DNA of 64,000 bases. Origin: Rhodospirillales bacterium (GTDB lineage Bacteria > Pseudomonadota > Alphaproteobacteria > Micavibrionales > UBA1664). The position numbers and the translations under genes were made by a program. Below, one piece after another: positions 1-8,250 of this stretch; positions within the stretch are counted from its first letter, which is position 1, and every line of letters starts with the position of its first letter. The stretch spans positions 62,001 through 126,000 of the forward strand of contig CP060260.1 of the NCBI GenBank assembly GCA_023898805.1, in the 5' to 3' direction. The notes under the pieces were generated by a model. That model had not been told where the DNA came from. It made no database searches and worked only from the letters and a program-made list of their open reading frames with translations.

Positions 1-222
1 CTGAAACCCAAGTCGAGCCAGCACTGCGCCCCGGCCCACATCTGCGTGCGCTGAAAAGCAAGCTAGCCGATTTTCTCAGTAACGCCGCTGTGCTTTCAGT
101 CTAGAAGTCCAGTTTTTGTGCCAGAATGAAAGGCGTTGAATCATATGACTGTCTGCCGGAAACCACGCGACCGACAACGAAAAATTGAGATTATGAAAAC
201 ACTGTGATAGTGTCGGCGCGCA
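1..222. other. Window edge; possible 3' end of a truncated upstream gene
   Basis: No complete gene is visible. An open plus-strand frame enters at base 3 and stops at a TAG at 102-104. It could be the last 33 codons of an upstream gene, but its third-position base use is not strongly coding-like and I do not recognise the peptide. Bases 105-222 are less GC-rich and would hold the promoter of the next gene; no convincing -35/-10 pair stands out. Confidence 0.2.
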
Positions 223-861
223 ATGCCTACGCCAGCTAAAAACCTCGTCGCGCAATTTCACAACGGCTCCGGGCCGCACCTGAAAAAATTGCGCGAGATC
301 GCCAAAAAAGCGGCAGATATTCCTCTCATCATCACCCATGTTGGTAAGATTACAGAGCAGGCAGCTTCCGCAGGCAAAAGTCGTGACATCTACGCCCTTT
401 GGAAAACTGTCGACGACGCTATTTTTTGGATCACGAACGAGCCGATCCCCGGCGCATACGGCGCGCAGAGCCAGTTATTCAAAGCGTTATCCCAATTTCA
501 GAGGTTCATGGACGACATCACAGCCAGACCACGCGATCCGCTCTGCGTAGCCTTCGCGCAGGCGACCGAACCTGAAATGCGAAACATCCTTACGCGCATA
601 CGGCGCACGGCACCCTATGCCAGGGCTAAAACGCCAGCCGCCGAAGCGCGGCGCGACGCCTGCCATATCGCCGGGACGGTGGTTGCCGTCCTCCATAACG
701 CCCACGCGGACCCGAAGGTGATTTCCCGCCTGCCTAGGGCGCTCAAATTTTACGCCGGCCGGCTTAATCAAATTTCAGATACGCCCACGGCTAGGTATTT
801 TGAAGAACAGATCGCCGCAATCTCTCGTAAAACCGTAGGCATAAAGCCGCCATCGGCTTGA
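223..861 (+). CDS. Hypothetical protein, 212 aa
   Basis: I do not recognise this protein. It is hydrophilic, rich in Arg, Lys and Ala, and probably mostly helical. It has no signal peptide, no membrane segment and no obvious catalytic motif, so it is likely cytoplasmic. The ATG start has no clear Shine-Dalgarno sequence. It stands alone, about 110 bases before a DUF484 gene and outside the usual priA/DUF484/xerC neighbourhood, so it may be an accessory insertion. Confidence 0.55.
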   Translation: MPTPAKNLVAQFHNGSGPHLKKLREIAKKAADIPLIITHVGKITEQAASAGKSRDIYALWKTVDDAIFWITNEPIPGAYGAQSQLFKALSQFQRFMDDITARPRDPLCVAFAQATEPEMRNILTRIRRTAPYARAKTPAAEARRDACHIAGTVVAVLHNAHADPKVISRLPRALKFYAGRLNQISDTPTARYFEEQIAAISRKTVGIKPPSA

Positions 862-970
862 GCCACGCGACGAATAGCCTGAGGCTCCGCGTATGGTTGT
901 TTCTTGGTCTTGTGACGGCGCAAATCATGATACCCTGTGATTTGTTGACTCCAGCAAGCCTTCCAGCGCC

Positions 971-1675
971 ATGATGACCGAAACAAAAACACCCGCCGAT
1001 AGCCTCAAGGAAAAAGACATCCTCGCCTGGCTCAAGGCCAACCCCCATTTTCTCCAGCGCCACCCCGACGTGCTTGAACACATGCACCCGCCCAAGGAGG
1101 ACATGGGCAAGGGCGTCGCCGATTTTCAGCATTACATGGTCGAACGCCTGAAGCGCGACCGCGATGCCATCACCGAAACGACCCGCGACCTGATCGAGGT
1201 CAGCCGCGTCAACATGAACAGCGTCACCCGCATCCAGCAGGCGACCCTGAAACTGCTGGAAGCCCGCAATTTCATCCAGTTCATTCAGGCCATCACCATG
1301 GATCTTGCGACGATTTTGGATGTCGACGTGGCGGTATTGGTGGTCGAAAGCAACGGGAACGACATTCCAAACATCCACGCCTCCGGCATCCGGGTGGTGC
1401 CCGCCGGCACCATCGCCCAGTGGATGCAGGGCAAAACCGCGCTTTTGCAAGGCGACATTGAAGGAACGGAAGCGATATACGGCGGCGCCGCGCGTCTTGT
1501 CCGTTCACAGTCCGTTTTGCGCGTCGATATTTCGATGCAGACGCCCCCGGCGGTACTTTGCTTCGGTTCCCGCGATCCGGAAATGTTCCGCGACGGACAG
1601 GGGACGGAGCTTGTGTCCTTCCTCGCGCGCGTTGTCGAACGCATGTTTCGGCTGTGGCTGGATATCCCGGCCTAG
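971..1675 (+). CDS. DUF484 family protein (GAF-like)
   Basis: The 234-residue protein fits the DUF484 family. The N-terminal segment (about residues 14-45) has the family pattern of a short helix, 'NPHFLQRHPDVLEHM', and a Pro-containing stretch. A coiled region follows (about 50-95), then a GAF-like sensory fold (about 95-230). DUF484 genes commonly lie directly before xerC, and this one overlaps xerC by about 22 bases. The biochemical role of the family is not established. Two adjacent ATG codons (971 and 974) are possible starts. Confidence 0.85.
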   Translation: MMTETKTPADSLKEKDILAWLKANPHFLQRHPDVLEHMHPPKEDMGKGVADFQHYMVERLKRDRDAITETTRDLIEVSRVNMNSVTRIQQATLKLLEARNFIQFIQAITMDLATILDVDVAVLVVESNGNDIPNIHASGIRVVPAGTIAQWMQGKTALLQGDIEGTEAIYGGAARLVRSQSVLRVDISMQTPPAVLCFGSRDPEMFRDGQGTELVSFLARVVERMFRLWLDIPA

Positions 1676-2598
1676 AGGGGTTTGCCGCCCCGGACCTTCA
1701 GGATGCGGTCGCCGCGTGGCTTTCCGCGCTTGAAACCGAACGCCACCTTTCGCGCCATACCCTGCGCGCCTATCAAGGCGACATTCACCGCTTTCTGACC
1801 TACCTTGCCGCCCATCTGGGCGAGCCCGTCGCCCTGCGCCATATCGCCGACGCGCCCTTGCGTGATTTTCGCGGCTATCTTTCGCGCCGCGCGATGGACG
1901 GCGCGGGCAATACTTCCCGCGCGCGCGCGCTTTCGTCCCTGCGCACGTTCTTCAAATGGCTCGATAAAGGCGGCATCCTGCACAACCCCGCGCTGCGCCT
2001 GATGTCCGCCCCCAAAACCCCGCACAAGATTCCCCGCCCGATGGAGGTCGCGCGGATATTCGAAATGCTCGACGCGCTGGACGACGGCGAATGGACTGAT
2101 TTGCGCGACCGCGCCTTGTTCGGTCTGCTTTACGGTTCCGGCCTGCGCATCGGCGAGGGGCTGTCGCTAAGCCTTCACGACATCGACACCTGCGGCGATA
2201 CGCTGCGCATCACCGGCAAGGGCAGAAAACAGCGCGAGGTGCCGTTGATCGTCCCCTCCCGCCGCCTGATCGAACGTTACCGCGCCGCCTGCCCGATGCC
2301 GGAAACGCCGGAAAGGCCGCTATTCGTCGGCACGCGCGGCCGATGCCTGAACCCCGGCATGGCGCAAAAACATATGCGCGTCCTGCGCGCCGGCCTTGGC
2401 CTTGGCGAGGCCGTGACGCCCCACGCCCTGCGCCATTCCTATGCCACCCATCTGCTGGGGGAAGGGATGAATTTGCGCGAAATTCAGGAACTTCTGGGCC
2501 ATGCCAGCCTGTCCACCACCCAGCGTTATACCGAGGTCGATTACAAACAATTGCTGGAAACGTTCAAAAAGGCGCATCCGCGCGCGGAAAGCCGGTAA
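1654..2598 (+). CDS. xerC: Tyrosine recombinase XerC
   Basis: This is a site-specific tyrosine recombinase of about 314 aa, expected to resolve chromosome dimers at dif with XerD. The N-terminal core-binding (SAM-like) domain spans about residues 13-100. The catalytic domain has Arg in 'GSGLRIGE', Lys in 'GKGRKQREVPL', HxxR in 'HALRHSYATHLL', His in 'LLGHASLSTT' and the nucleophilic Tyr in 'QRYTEV'. The frame stays open back to 1558, but residues before 1654 are antisense-like. GTG 1654, overlapping the DUF484 stop, gives the usual XerC length. XerD-like identity is possible, but the DUF484 neighbour favours XerC. Confidence 0.88.
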   Translation: MAGYPGLEGFAAPDLQDAVAAWLSALETERHLSRHTLRAYQGDIHRFLTYLAAHLGEPVALRHIADAPLRDFRGYLSRRAMDGAGNTSRARALSSLRTFFKWLDKGGILHNPALRLMSAPKTPHKIPRPMEVARIFEMLDALDDGEWTDLRDRALFGLLYGSGLRIGEGLSLSLHDIDTCGDTLRITGKGRKQREVPLIVPSRRLIERYRAACPMPETPERPLFVGTRGRCLNPGMAQKHMRVLRAGLGLGEAVTPHALRHSYATHLLGEGMNLREIQELLGHASLSTTQRYTEVDYKQLLETFKKAHPRAESR

Positions 2599-2644
2599 AT
2601 CAGCAGCCTTTGCTTTTCCCCGGCGCTCGCCTATGCTGCGGGCC

Positions 2645-3493
2645 ATGGAAAAACCCGTTAAAAAAGTCAGCGTCGGCGATGTCGATTTCGCCAACGACAA
2701 ACCCTTCAGCCTGCTGGCCGGCCCCTGCGCGCTGGAATCGCGCGCCCACGCCTTTGACATGGCCGGAAAGATCAAGGAAATTTGCGGAAAACTTGGCATC
2801 GGCGTGGTCTACAAGACCTCGTTCGACAAGGCCAACCGCTCGTCCATTTCCTCCGCCCGCGGCATCGGACTGGACGAGGCACTGACCATATTCGCCGACA
2901 TCAAACAGCAACTGGGCATGCCGGTGATGACCGACGTGCACGAACCCTGGCAATGCGCCGAAGCCGCGAAGGCGGTCGATATCCTGCAAATCCCGGCCTT
3001 TCTGTGCCGCCAGACGGACCTTTTGATCGCGGCGGGCAAGACCGGCAAGGCGATCAACGTCAAGAAAGGCCAGTTTTTGGCCCCTTGGGACATGAAGAAC
3101 GTCGCGGCCAAAATCGCCTCGACCGGCAATGAAAATATCCTGCTGTGCGAACGCGGCGCATCCTTTGGCTATAACACTCTGGTCTCCGACATGCGTGCGC
3201 TGCCGGTCATGGCCGAAACCGGCTATCCGGTGATTTTCGACGCCACCCATTCGGTGCAACAGCCGGGCGGCCTTGGCACGACATCCGGCGGCGACCGGCG
3301 CATGGTGCCTGTGCTGGCGCGCGCGGCGGTGGCCGTGGGCGTCGCGGGCGTCTTCATGGAAACCCATCAGGACCCGGACAAGGCCCCGTCGGACGGGCCG
3401 AACATGGTCAAGCTCGCCGATTTTGAAGGCGTGATCGAAACACTTTTGGAAATCGACCGGCTGGTCAAGCCGCGTCTGGCAAGGGCCGCATGA
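2645..3493 (+). CDS. kdsA: 3-deoxy-8-phosphooctulonate synthase (KDO8P synthase)
   Basis: KdsA condenses phosphoenolpyruvate with arabinose 5-phosphate to Kdo-8-phosphate for the LPS core. The 282-residue TIM barrel shows 'FDKANRSS', 'IPAFLCRQTDLL', 'VKKGQFLAPWD', 'DATHSVQQPGG' and 'METHQDPDKA'. Cys28 in 'LLAGPCALES' sits where metal-dependent (Aquifex-type) enzymes have their Cys ligand and the E. coli enzyme has Asn. The His, Glu and Asp ligands are also present, so this looks like the class II, metal-requiring form. ATG 2645 is chosen; ATG 2633 is also in frame. The stop overlaps the next gene as ATGA. Confidence 0.93.
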   Translation: MEKPVKKVSVGDVDFANDKPFSLLAGPCALESRAHAFDMAGKIKEICGKLGIGVVYKTSFDKANRSSISSARGIGLDEALTIFADIKQQLGMPVMTDVHEPWQCAEAAKAVDILQIPAFLCRQTDLLIAAGKTGKAINVKKGQFLAPWDMKNVAAKIASTGNENILLCERGASFGYNTLVSDMRALPVMAETGYPVIFDATHSVQQPGGLGTTSGGDRRMVPVLARAAVAVGVAGVFMETHQDPDKAPSDGPNMVKLADFEGVIETLLEIDRLVKPRLARAA

Positions 3494-3858
3494 AACTGAC
3501 CGCGTCCATCTTTCTTCTGACCTTTTTGTTCTTTGCGCTGCCCGCACGCGCGCAGGATGACAGCGCGGCGGGCGCCACCGCCGACGCGGTGTGCGGCTTT
3601 CACGACATGATGGCCGGCGTCAACGGGCAGGAGGAAAACCACGACGCCATGCCCGAATATCTGGCCCTGCCGCTCGAACCTTCTGCTGCCTACCTTATCG
3701 GCTTGCCGCTCGACAAAAAGGCGACGCTGACCATGTACAAGGATGGTCGTGTCACGCTGGACGGCAATGACGTGCGTGACAGCGTCGAACGTTACTGCGC
3801 GCCCGACAATTCATCCGAACCCACCCCCATCGATCCAAGACAGGAGTCCGATTTATGA
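3490..3858 (+). CDS. Small exported hypothetical protein
   Basis: This 122-residue protein has a clear Sec signal peptide: Lys near the N-terminus, a hydrophobic core and a probable cleavage after 'ALPARA' near residue 21. The mature part is acidic, with two Cys residues (in 'VCGFHDMM' and 'RYCAPDN') that could form a disulfide in the periplasm. It overlaps kdsA (ATGA) and eno (ATGA), so it is translated as part of one kdsA-orf-eno unit. The family is not recognised. Confidence 0.75.
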   Translation: MKLTASIFLLTFLFFALPARAQDDSAAGATADAVCGFHDMMAGVNGQEENHDAMPEYLALPLEPSAAYLIGLPLDKKATLTMYKDGRVTLDGNDVRDSVERYCAPDNSSEPTPIDPRQESDL

Positions 3859-5132
3859 GTGCGATTACCGCGATCCATGCCCGTGAAATCCTCGACAGCC
3901 GCGGCAACCCGACCGTCGAGGTCGACGTCATGCTGGAATCCGGGGCGCAGGGGCGCGCCGCCGTGCCTTCCGGCGCATCCACCGGCGCGCACGAGGCGGT
4001 GGAACTGCGCGACGGCGACAAGAAACGTTATGGCGGCAAGGGCGTGCTCAAGGCGCTCAAGGCGGTCAACGCCACCATCGCCCCGGCGCTAGAGGGGTAC
4101 GAGGCGCTCGATCAGCTTGGCATCGACAAGACGATGATCGAAATGGACGGCACCGAAAACAAATCCAAATTCGGCGCCAACGCGATCTTGGGCGTTTCAC
4201 TGGCCGTCGCCCGCGCAGCGGCGGACGAACAGGGTCTGCCGCTTTACCAGTATATCGGCGGGGTCAACGCCCATGTCATGCCTGTGCCGATGATGAACAT
4301 CATCAACGGCGGCGCGCACGCCGACAACGGCATCGACTTTCAGGAATTCATGATCATGCCGATCGGAGCCCCGACGATGGCCGAGGCGATCCGCATGGGC
4401 GCCGAAACCTTCCACGCGCTGAAAAAACTGCTGGGCGATGCCGGGCATTCCACCAATGTCGGGGACGAGGGCGGGTTCGCCCCCAACCTCAAATCCTCGA
4501 CCGAGGCGCTGTCCTTCATCATGAAGGCGATCGAAAAGGCGGGTTACAAACCCGGCGAAGACATCGCGCTCGCCCTCGACGTCGCTTCGACCGAATTCTT
4601 CAAGAACGGCAAATACCATCTGGAAGGCGAAGGCAAGACGCTCGATAGCGCGGGCATGGTCGCCTATTACCGCAAGCTGGTGGAATCCTACCCCATCGTG
4701 TCGATCGAGGATGGATTGGCCGAGGACGACTGGGACGGCTGGGTCGCGCTGACCAAGGATCTTGGCGCATCGACGCAGCTTGTCGGCGACGATCTGTTCG
4801 TCACCAACGTCAAGCGCGTGCGCGTCGGCATCAAGTCGGGCGCGGCCAACGCCGTGCTGGTCAAGGTCAACCAGATCGGCACGCTGTCCGAAACGCTGGC
4901 GACCATCGAACTGGCCAAGCGCGCTGGCTTCGGGATCGTTCTGTCCCACCGCTCCGGCGAAACGGAAGACAGCACCATCGCCGATCTTGCGGTCGCCACC
5001 AACGCAGGGCAGATCAAGACCGGCTCGCTCTCGCGCTCCGACCGTATCGCGAAATACAACCAGTTGATGCGTATCGAACAGGAACTGGACGACACCGCCG
5101 AATACGCGGGCGCATCCATCCTGCGCGCATAA
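3855..5132 (+). CDS. eno: Enolase
   Basis: Enolase converts 2-phosphoglycerate to phosphoenolpyruvate in glycolysis. At 425 aa the protein has family length. It shows the N-terminal 'AREILDSRGNPTVEVDV', the substrate loop 'SGASTGAHEA', 'GDEGGFAPNL', the metal ligands in 'LALDVASTEF', 'SIEDGLAEDDWDGW' and 'GDDLFVTN', and the C-terminal signature 'SHRSGETEDSTIADLAVA' with 'KTGSLSRSDR'. The product is also the PEP supply for KdsA, encoded two genes upstream. The start overlaps the preceding stop by four bases. Confidence 0.97.
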   Translation: MSAITAIHAREILDSRGNPTVEVDVMLESGAQGRAAVPSGASTGAHEAVELRDGDKKRYGGKGVLKALKAVNATIAPALEGYEALDQLGIDKTMIEMDGTENKSKFGANAILGVSLAVARAAADEQGLPLYQYIGGVNAHVMPVPMMNIINGGAHADNGIDFQEFMIMPIGAPTMAEAIRMGAETFHALKKLLGDAGHSTNVGDEGGFAPNLKSSTEALSFIMKAIEKAGYKPGEDIALALDVASTEFFKNGKYHLEGEGKTLDSAGMVAYYRKLVESYPIVSIEDGLAEDDWDGWVALTKDLGASTQLVGDDLFVTNVKRVRVGIKSGAANAVLVKVNQIGTLSETLATIELAKRAGFGIVLSHRSGETEDSTIADLAVATNAGQIKTGSLSRSDRIAKYNQLMRIEQELDDTAEYAGASILRA

Positions 5133-5209
5133 AGAGCGCCGGGCACGGCAAAAACAGAGTCAAAACCAGGCCCATAACGAGAACGAAACATCCCGTTTTC
5201 GGGTTAACG

Positions 5210-5300
5210 GAATCTGGTAAACTGTAAAAAGTGAATCATTTGAATCACTTGGTTTTTTCGCGCAAAAAAGCTTTTGACGCGCACGAATCGGTCGTGATTC
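5210..5300. promoter_or_regulatory. Cluster of five GANTC (CcrM-type) sites upstream of ftsB
   Basis: GANTC occurs at 5210, 5233, 5242, 5285 (all GAATC) and 5296 (GATTC) within 91 bases of the eno-ftsB gap. At this base composition about 0.3 sites would be expected by chance. In Alphaproteobacteria the cell-cycle methylase CcrM modifies GANTC, and methylation state controls some division-gene promoters. The cluster ends 10 bases before the ftsB start codon. A regulatory role is inferred. Confidence 0.5.
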
Positions 5301-5310
5301 AATCCTCTGT

Positions 5311-5631
5311 ATGAAGCGGTTTATGAAGTTCCGTAACGATGTTTTGTCGATCCTGCCGGTCCTCGTTTCAGCTTTCGTCATCGCGTGGTGCGGGTTTTAC
5401 CTGCTCTTCGGGGCGAACAGCATTTTCAATCTGCGTGCGCTGAAAGTGCAGGAGGCGGAGCTTCAAACCCATCTGAACGCGGTGCACGCGCAGCGCGCCG
5501 ACATCGAGGATCGTGTCGTGCGCATGCGTCCCGGCTCTCTTGACTGGGATCTGGTGGAGCAGGAGGCGCGCGCCCAACTGGGCAGCCGCATGGGCCGCCC
5601 CGACGCGCCCGTCACATCCATGAAAATGTAA
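5311..5631 (+). CDS. ftsB: Septum formation initiator, FtsB/DivIC-like
   Basis: A 106-residue bitopic protein with a short cytoplasmic N-terminus, one membrane helix (about residues 14-35) and a periplasmic coiled coil (about 42-75) ending in the family's small C-terminal region 'DWDLVEQEARAQLG'. This is the layout of FtsB/DivIC, which joins FtsL and FtsQ in the divisome. The position between eno and pdhA is the typical alphaproteobacterial place for this gene. It converges with the opposite-strand gene that ends 14 bases downstream. Confidence 0.85.
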   Translation: MKRFMKFRNDVLSILPVLVSAFVIAWCGFYLLFGANSIFNLRALKVQEAELQTHLNAVHAQRADIEDRVVRMRPGSLDWDLVEQEARAQLGSRMGRPDAPVTSMKM

Positions 5632-5644
5632 TCAGAAAAACTGA

Positions 5645-6316
5645 TCAGGCCGCGACCGGGCGAAGCGACCGCCACACTGGAAGGTCGGGATTGACCGTCC
5701 CGAAAATCGGCCCGGCATCCGGGTTCCTGCGCGGGGATACGGACAACAAAACGCCCCGGCGCGTATCCCATTTTTGTTGCAGCACGCCCGTAGGAATGTC
5801 CGCCAACGCCGCGCGCACAAATACAGCGGGCAATCCGCCATACGCCGGCCTGTTGGCATGGTATTGCGCGACACACTGGCCGATGGCCTTCAACGCCTCG
5901 CGATAACCGAACGTACCGTTTTTAAAGATGTACCCACCCAATTGGATCTGGCCGGCGATATGCCGGCCGCTGCGCTCGTCGAAATATTCGTCCACCGCCC
6001 CGCCCTCGATGGTTGGGTCAAACCCGTTTTTCAGCATGCTGCCAAGGCGCGGAAACGCGCTGCCGGAAAACAGCATCGCAATGCGGCGCTGGCCCGAAGG
6101 CGCATTTCGCCACATGAAATGAAAAGCCTCGCCGGACTGGGGGCGGCCTGTGTCGATGACGAACCCGCTACGGCTGGCCCCCGCTACGGCAGGGATGATC
6201 GGTAATTCGTAACGCCCTTCGGCAACCGAATACCCAAGCGTATTCAGCCCCGCAGCCTTGACGAAAGCGGACAGCGAAAGCTCAAGAGGCTGGGCAGGGG
6301 TCGTACGCTTGGGCAT
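5645..6316 (-). CDS. Hypothetical protein, second gene of a minus-strand pair
   Basis: A 223-residue protein that I do not recognise. It has no signal peptide or membrane helix. The middle (about residues 50-150) is Gly- and aromatic-rich, with 'FHFMWRNAPSGQRRIAMLF' followed by 'GRHIAGQIQLGGYIF', suggesting a beta-rich fold. It starts one base inside the stop of the upstream gene (TAATG), so the two are translated together. The pair sits on the opposite strand between ftsB and pdhA, where the order is normally uninterrupted. Confidence 0.65.
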   Translation of the reverse strand: MPKRTTPAQPLELSLSAFVKAAGLNTLGYSVAEGRYELPIIPAVAGASRSGFVIDTGRPQSGEAFHFMWRNAPSGQRRIAMLFSGSAFPRLGSMLKNGFDPTIEGGAVDEYFDERSGRHIAGQIQLGGYIFKNGTFGYREALKAIGQCVAQYHANRPAYGGLPAVFVRAALADIPTGVLQQKWDTRRGVLLSVSPRRNPDAGPIFGTVNPDLPVWRSLRPVAA

Positions 6317-6963
6317 TACAGCTTATGGCCTAAATCCAGTTTCCCGCGCGAGGCTGGCGTGTCATTCAAAAACGCACTCAATGCGACAGCTGCCTTTTCC
6401 CGCCCTGGCTTGTTTTTATAGGCCTCATGCTCGGCGCGAAGGCAATCCCACGCGATGTCACGCGCCAGATCGTCGGCAATATCGTTCTCGTTATGCTTGG
6501 TCATGCTTTTGGGCGGCGCGACGACACCCGGCATTTTGCGTGCCAGAACGGACTTAAAGGCGTTCTGGACCATCGCCACGGCATCCGGCGTATCCGGAAA
6601 AATTTTGGGATCGTAGGATGCATCCGGCTCCAGCGTGCCATCCAGTGTGTGGATGATGCGCAAAGCCGCCTGAATCCGCAGCGCGCTGTCGTTTTCCTGC
6701 GCCATGAATCCTTTGGGCAGCAGCCCCTTTTTGATCGTCATGAAGGGCTGGACACCATCGGGCAGACGTTCCTTGCCGATTTTGGCCAGCGCGTCCTCGG
6801 CGGAAATGCCAAGTTTTTCGGCGACTTGCTCGGCCTGGACGACCATGGCCTGATCTTCTGCGCCGGATTCCGCTATGCGCTCGGCATCGGTTGCGAACAA
6901 ATCCATGGCAAAAAGCCCGGCACGCATTTTCGCGTATTTGGCGTCTTTAAGGTTGAGTGTCAT
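6316..6963 (-). CDS. Hypothetical protein, first gene of a minus-strand pair
   Basis: A 215-residue, mostly helical, charged protein without signal peptide or membrane segments; the family is not recognised. The chosen ATG (6963) lies six bases after an AGGGG ribosome-binding sequence. An ATG at 6969 is also in frame but sits directly against that sequence. The region just after the start has an alternating charged and hydrophobic pattern, possibly amphipathic helices. It overlaps its downstream partner by one base and faces pdhA divergently across about 200 bases. Confidence 0.62.
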   Translation of the reverse strand: MTLNLKDAKYAKMRAGLFAMDLFATDAERIAESGAEDQAMVVQAEQVAEKLGISAEDALAKIGKERLPDGVQPFMTIKKGLLPKGFMAQENDSALRIQAALRIIHTLDGTLEPDASYDPKIFPDTPDAVAMVQNAFKSVLARKMPGVVAPPKSMTKHNENDIADDLARDIAWDCLRAEHEAYKNKPGREKAAVALSAFLNDTPASRGKLDLGHKL

Positions 6964-7171
6964 CGTCATCCCCTAACAAAGCAAATGTCGCAGAATAATA
7001 CATATAAAATTATGAAAAAGCAACTTTGCGCTTTAAGCATGCCCCTTACGCATTTTCAAAATAAAATCAAAATATTGCGCCGCACAATGCCGCTTTTTTC
7101 GCTGGATTGCCTGCGCCAAATTCCGTATACCTCCGCGGGTTACGTCCAGACAAAAACGGAGATCCAAACCC
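6964..7171. promoter_or_regulatory. Divergent intergenic region, minus-strand pair / pdhA
   Basis: About 208 bases between two divergent starts. The first 110 bases are AT-rich for this genome, with several A/T runs around 6990-7075, and should hold both promoters. No single -35/-10 pair is convincing by eye. An ACGGAG ribosome-binding sequence lies at 7157-7162, ahead of the GTG start of pdhA. Confidence 0.4.
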
Positions 7172-8200
7172 GTGGCCGCCGCGAAAAAAGCCAAATCCGA
7201 ATCCGCCAAGACCCTATCCAACGCCCGCAAGCTGCCCGACGCCGCGACACTGAAAAAGCTGTACCGCGACATGCTGCTGATCCGCCGCTTCGAGGAAAAG
7301 GCGGGGCAGTTGTACGGCATGGGGCTGATCGGCGGATTTTGCCACCTCTATATCGGGCAAGAGGCGATCGTCACCGGCATCCAGTCGGTCCAGGAACCGC
7401 AGGACACCGTCATCACCACCTATCGCGACCACGGCCACATGCTGGCCTGCGGCATGGATGCGCGCGGCGTGATGGCCGAACTGACGGGCCGGGAAGGGGG
7501 CTATTCCCGGGGCAAGGGCGGCTCGATGCACATGTTTTCAAGCGAGACGAAATTCTACGGCGGCCACGGCATCGTAGGCGCGTCCGGCGCGCTTGGCACC
7601 GGGCTTGCCTTCGCACACCAGTATCAGGGCGATAAAGGCGTCGCGCTGGTTTACATGGGCGACGGCGCGGCCAATCAGGGCCAGACCTTTGAATGCATGA
7701 ACATGGCCGCGCTTTGGAAACTGCCGGTTGTCTATGTCATCGAAAACAACCAGTACGGCATGGGCACCAGCGCCGCGCGTCACGCGGCGGGCGAGCTGTA
7801 CAAGCGCGGCGAGGCTTTCGGCATTCCCGGCGAAAAAATCGACGGCGCCGACGTGCTGGAGGTCCAGGCGGTCGCACGGCAGGTGCTGGATCATGTGCGA
7901 TCGGGCAAGGGGCCGTATGTAATGGAAATGAACACCTACCGCTTTCGCGGCCACTCCATGTCCGATCCGGGCAAGTACCGCTCCAAGGAGGAACTGGACA
8001 AGGCCAAGGCCGAGCGCGACCCGATCGAACGCCTGCGCGGTGTGATGATGCGCGAACTGGGCATGAAAGAGGACGATTTCGACCCGTTTGAAAAGGACAT
8101 CAAACGCATCGTGAACGAATCCGCGGAATTCGCCCAGCAATCGCCCGAACCGCACCCCGACGAACTCTGGACGGATGTCCTCAAACCGGTCGCGGCGTAA
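7172..8200 (+). CDS. pdhA: Pyruvate dehydrogenase E1 component, alpha subunit
   Basis: PdhA binds thiamine diphosphate and, with PdhB, decarboxylates pyruvate and acetylates the lipoyl group of E2. The 342-residue protein has 'MLLIRRFEEKAGQLYGMG', 'GFCHLYIGQEA', 'YRDHGHML' and the ThDP/Mg motif 'GDGAANQGQ...ENN'. It also has the conserved Ser-containing loop 'YRFRGHSMSDPGKYR'. The GTG start is fixed by the ACGGAG sequence upstream and a normal family N-terminus. It should pair with pdhB, but a GxxExxY gene with flanking repeats separates the two by about 500 bases. Confidence 0.96.
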   Translation: MAAAKKAKSESAKTLSNARKLPDAATLKKLYRDMLLIRRFEEKAGQLYGMGLIGGFCHLYIGQEAIVTGIQSVQEPQDTVITTYRDHGHMLACGMDARGVMAELTGREGGYSRGKGGSMHMFSSETKFYGGHGIVGASGALGTGLAFAHQYQGDKGVALVYMGDGAANQGQTFECMNMAALWKLPVVYVIENNQYGMGTSAARHAAGELYKRGEAFGIPGEKIDGADVLEVQAVARQVLDHVRSGKGPYVMEMNTYRFRGHSMSDPGKYRSKEELDKAKAERDPIERLRGVMMRELGMKEDDFDPFEKDIKRIVNESAEFAQQSPEPHPDELWTDVLKPVAA

Positions 8201-8209
8201 CCTCTTTTC

Positions 8210-8247
8210 ACCGCTAAGGGCGCTAAGTACCGCTAAGGCACGCTAAA
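8210..8247 (+). repeat. Left arm of mirrored heptad array flanking the GxxExxY gene
   Basis: Four copies of the heptad CGCTAAG (last one CGCTAAA) start at 8212, 8221, 8231 and 8241, that is 9, 10 and 10 bases apart, close to one helical turn. The 38-base block matches the reverse complement of 8651-8688 at 32 of 38 positions, including a perfect 14-base stretch at 8210-8223. The array ends three bases before the start codon of the enclosed gene. Confidence 0.85.
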
Positions 8248-8250
8248 AAA

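Noticed and set aside
1558..1653. N-terminal extension of XerC to an upstream ATG
   Set aside because: The extension lies wholly within the DUF484 gene in another frame and would lengthen XerC beyond the family. GTG 1654 gives the normal N-terminus.
5229..5256. Hairpin AAGTGA/TCACTT with a following T-run after eno as a terminator
   Set aside because: The stem is only six weak base pairs with a 10-base loop. The repeated GAATCA is better explained by the GANTC cluster.
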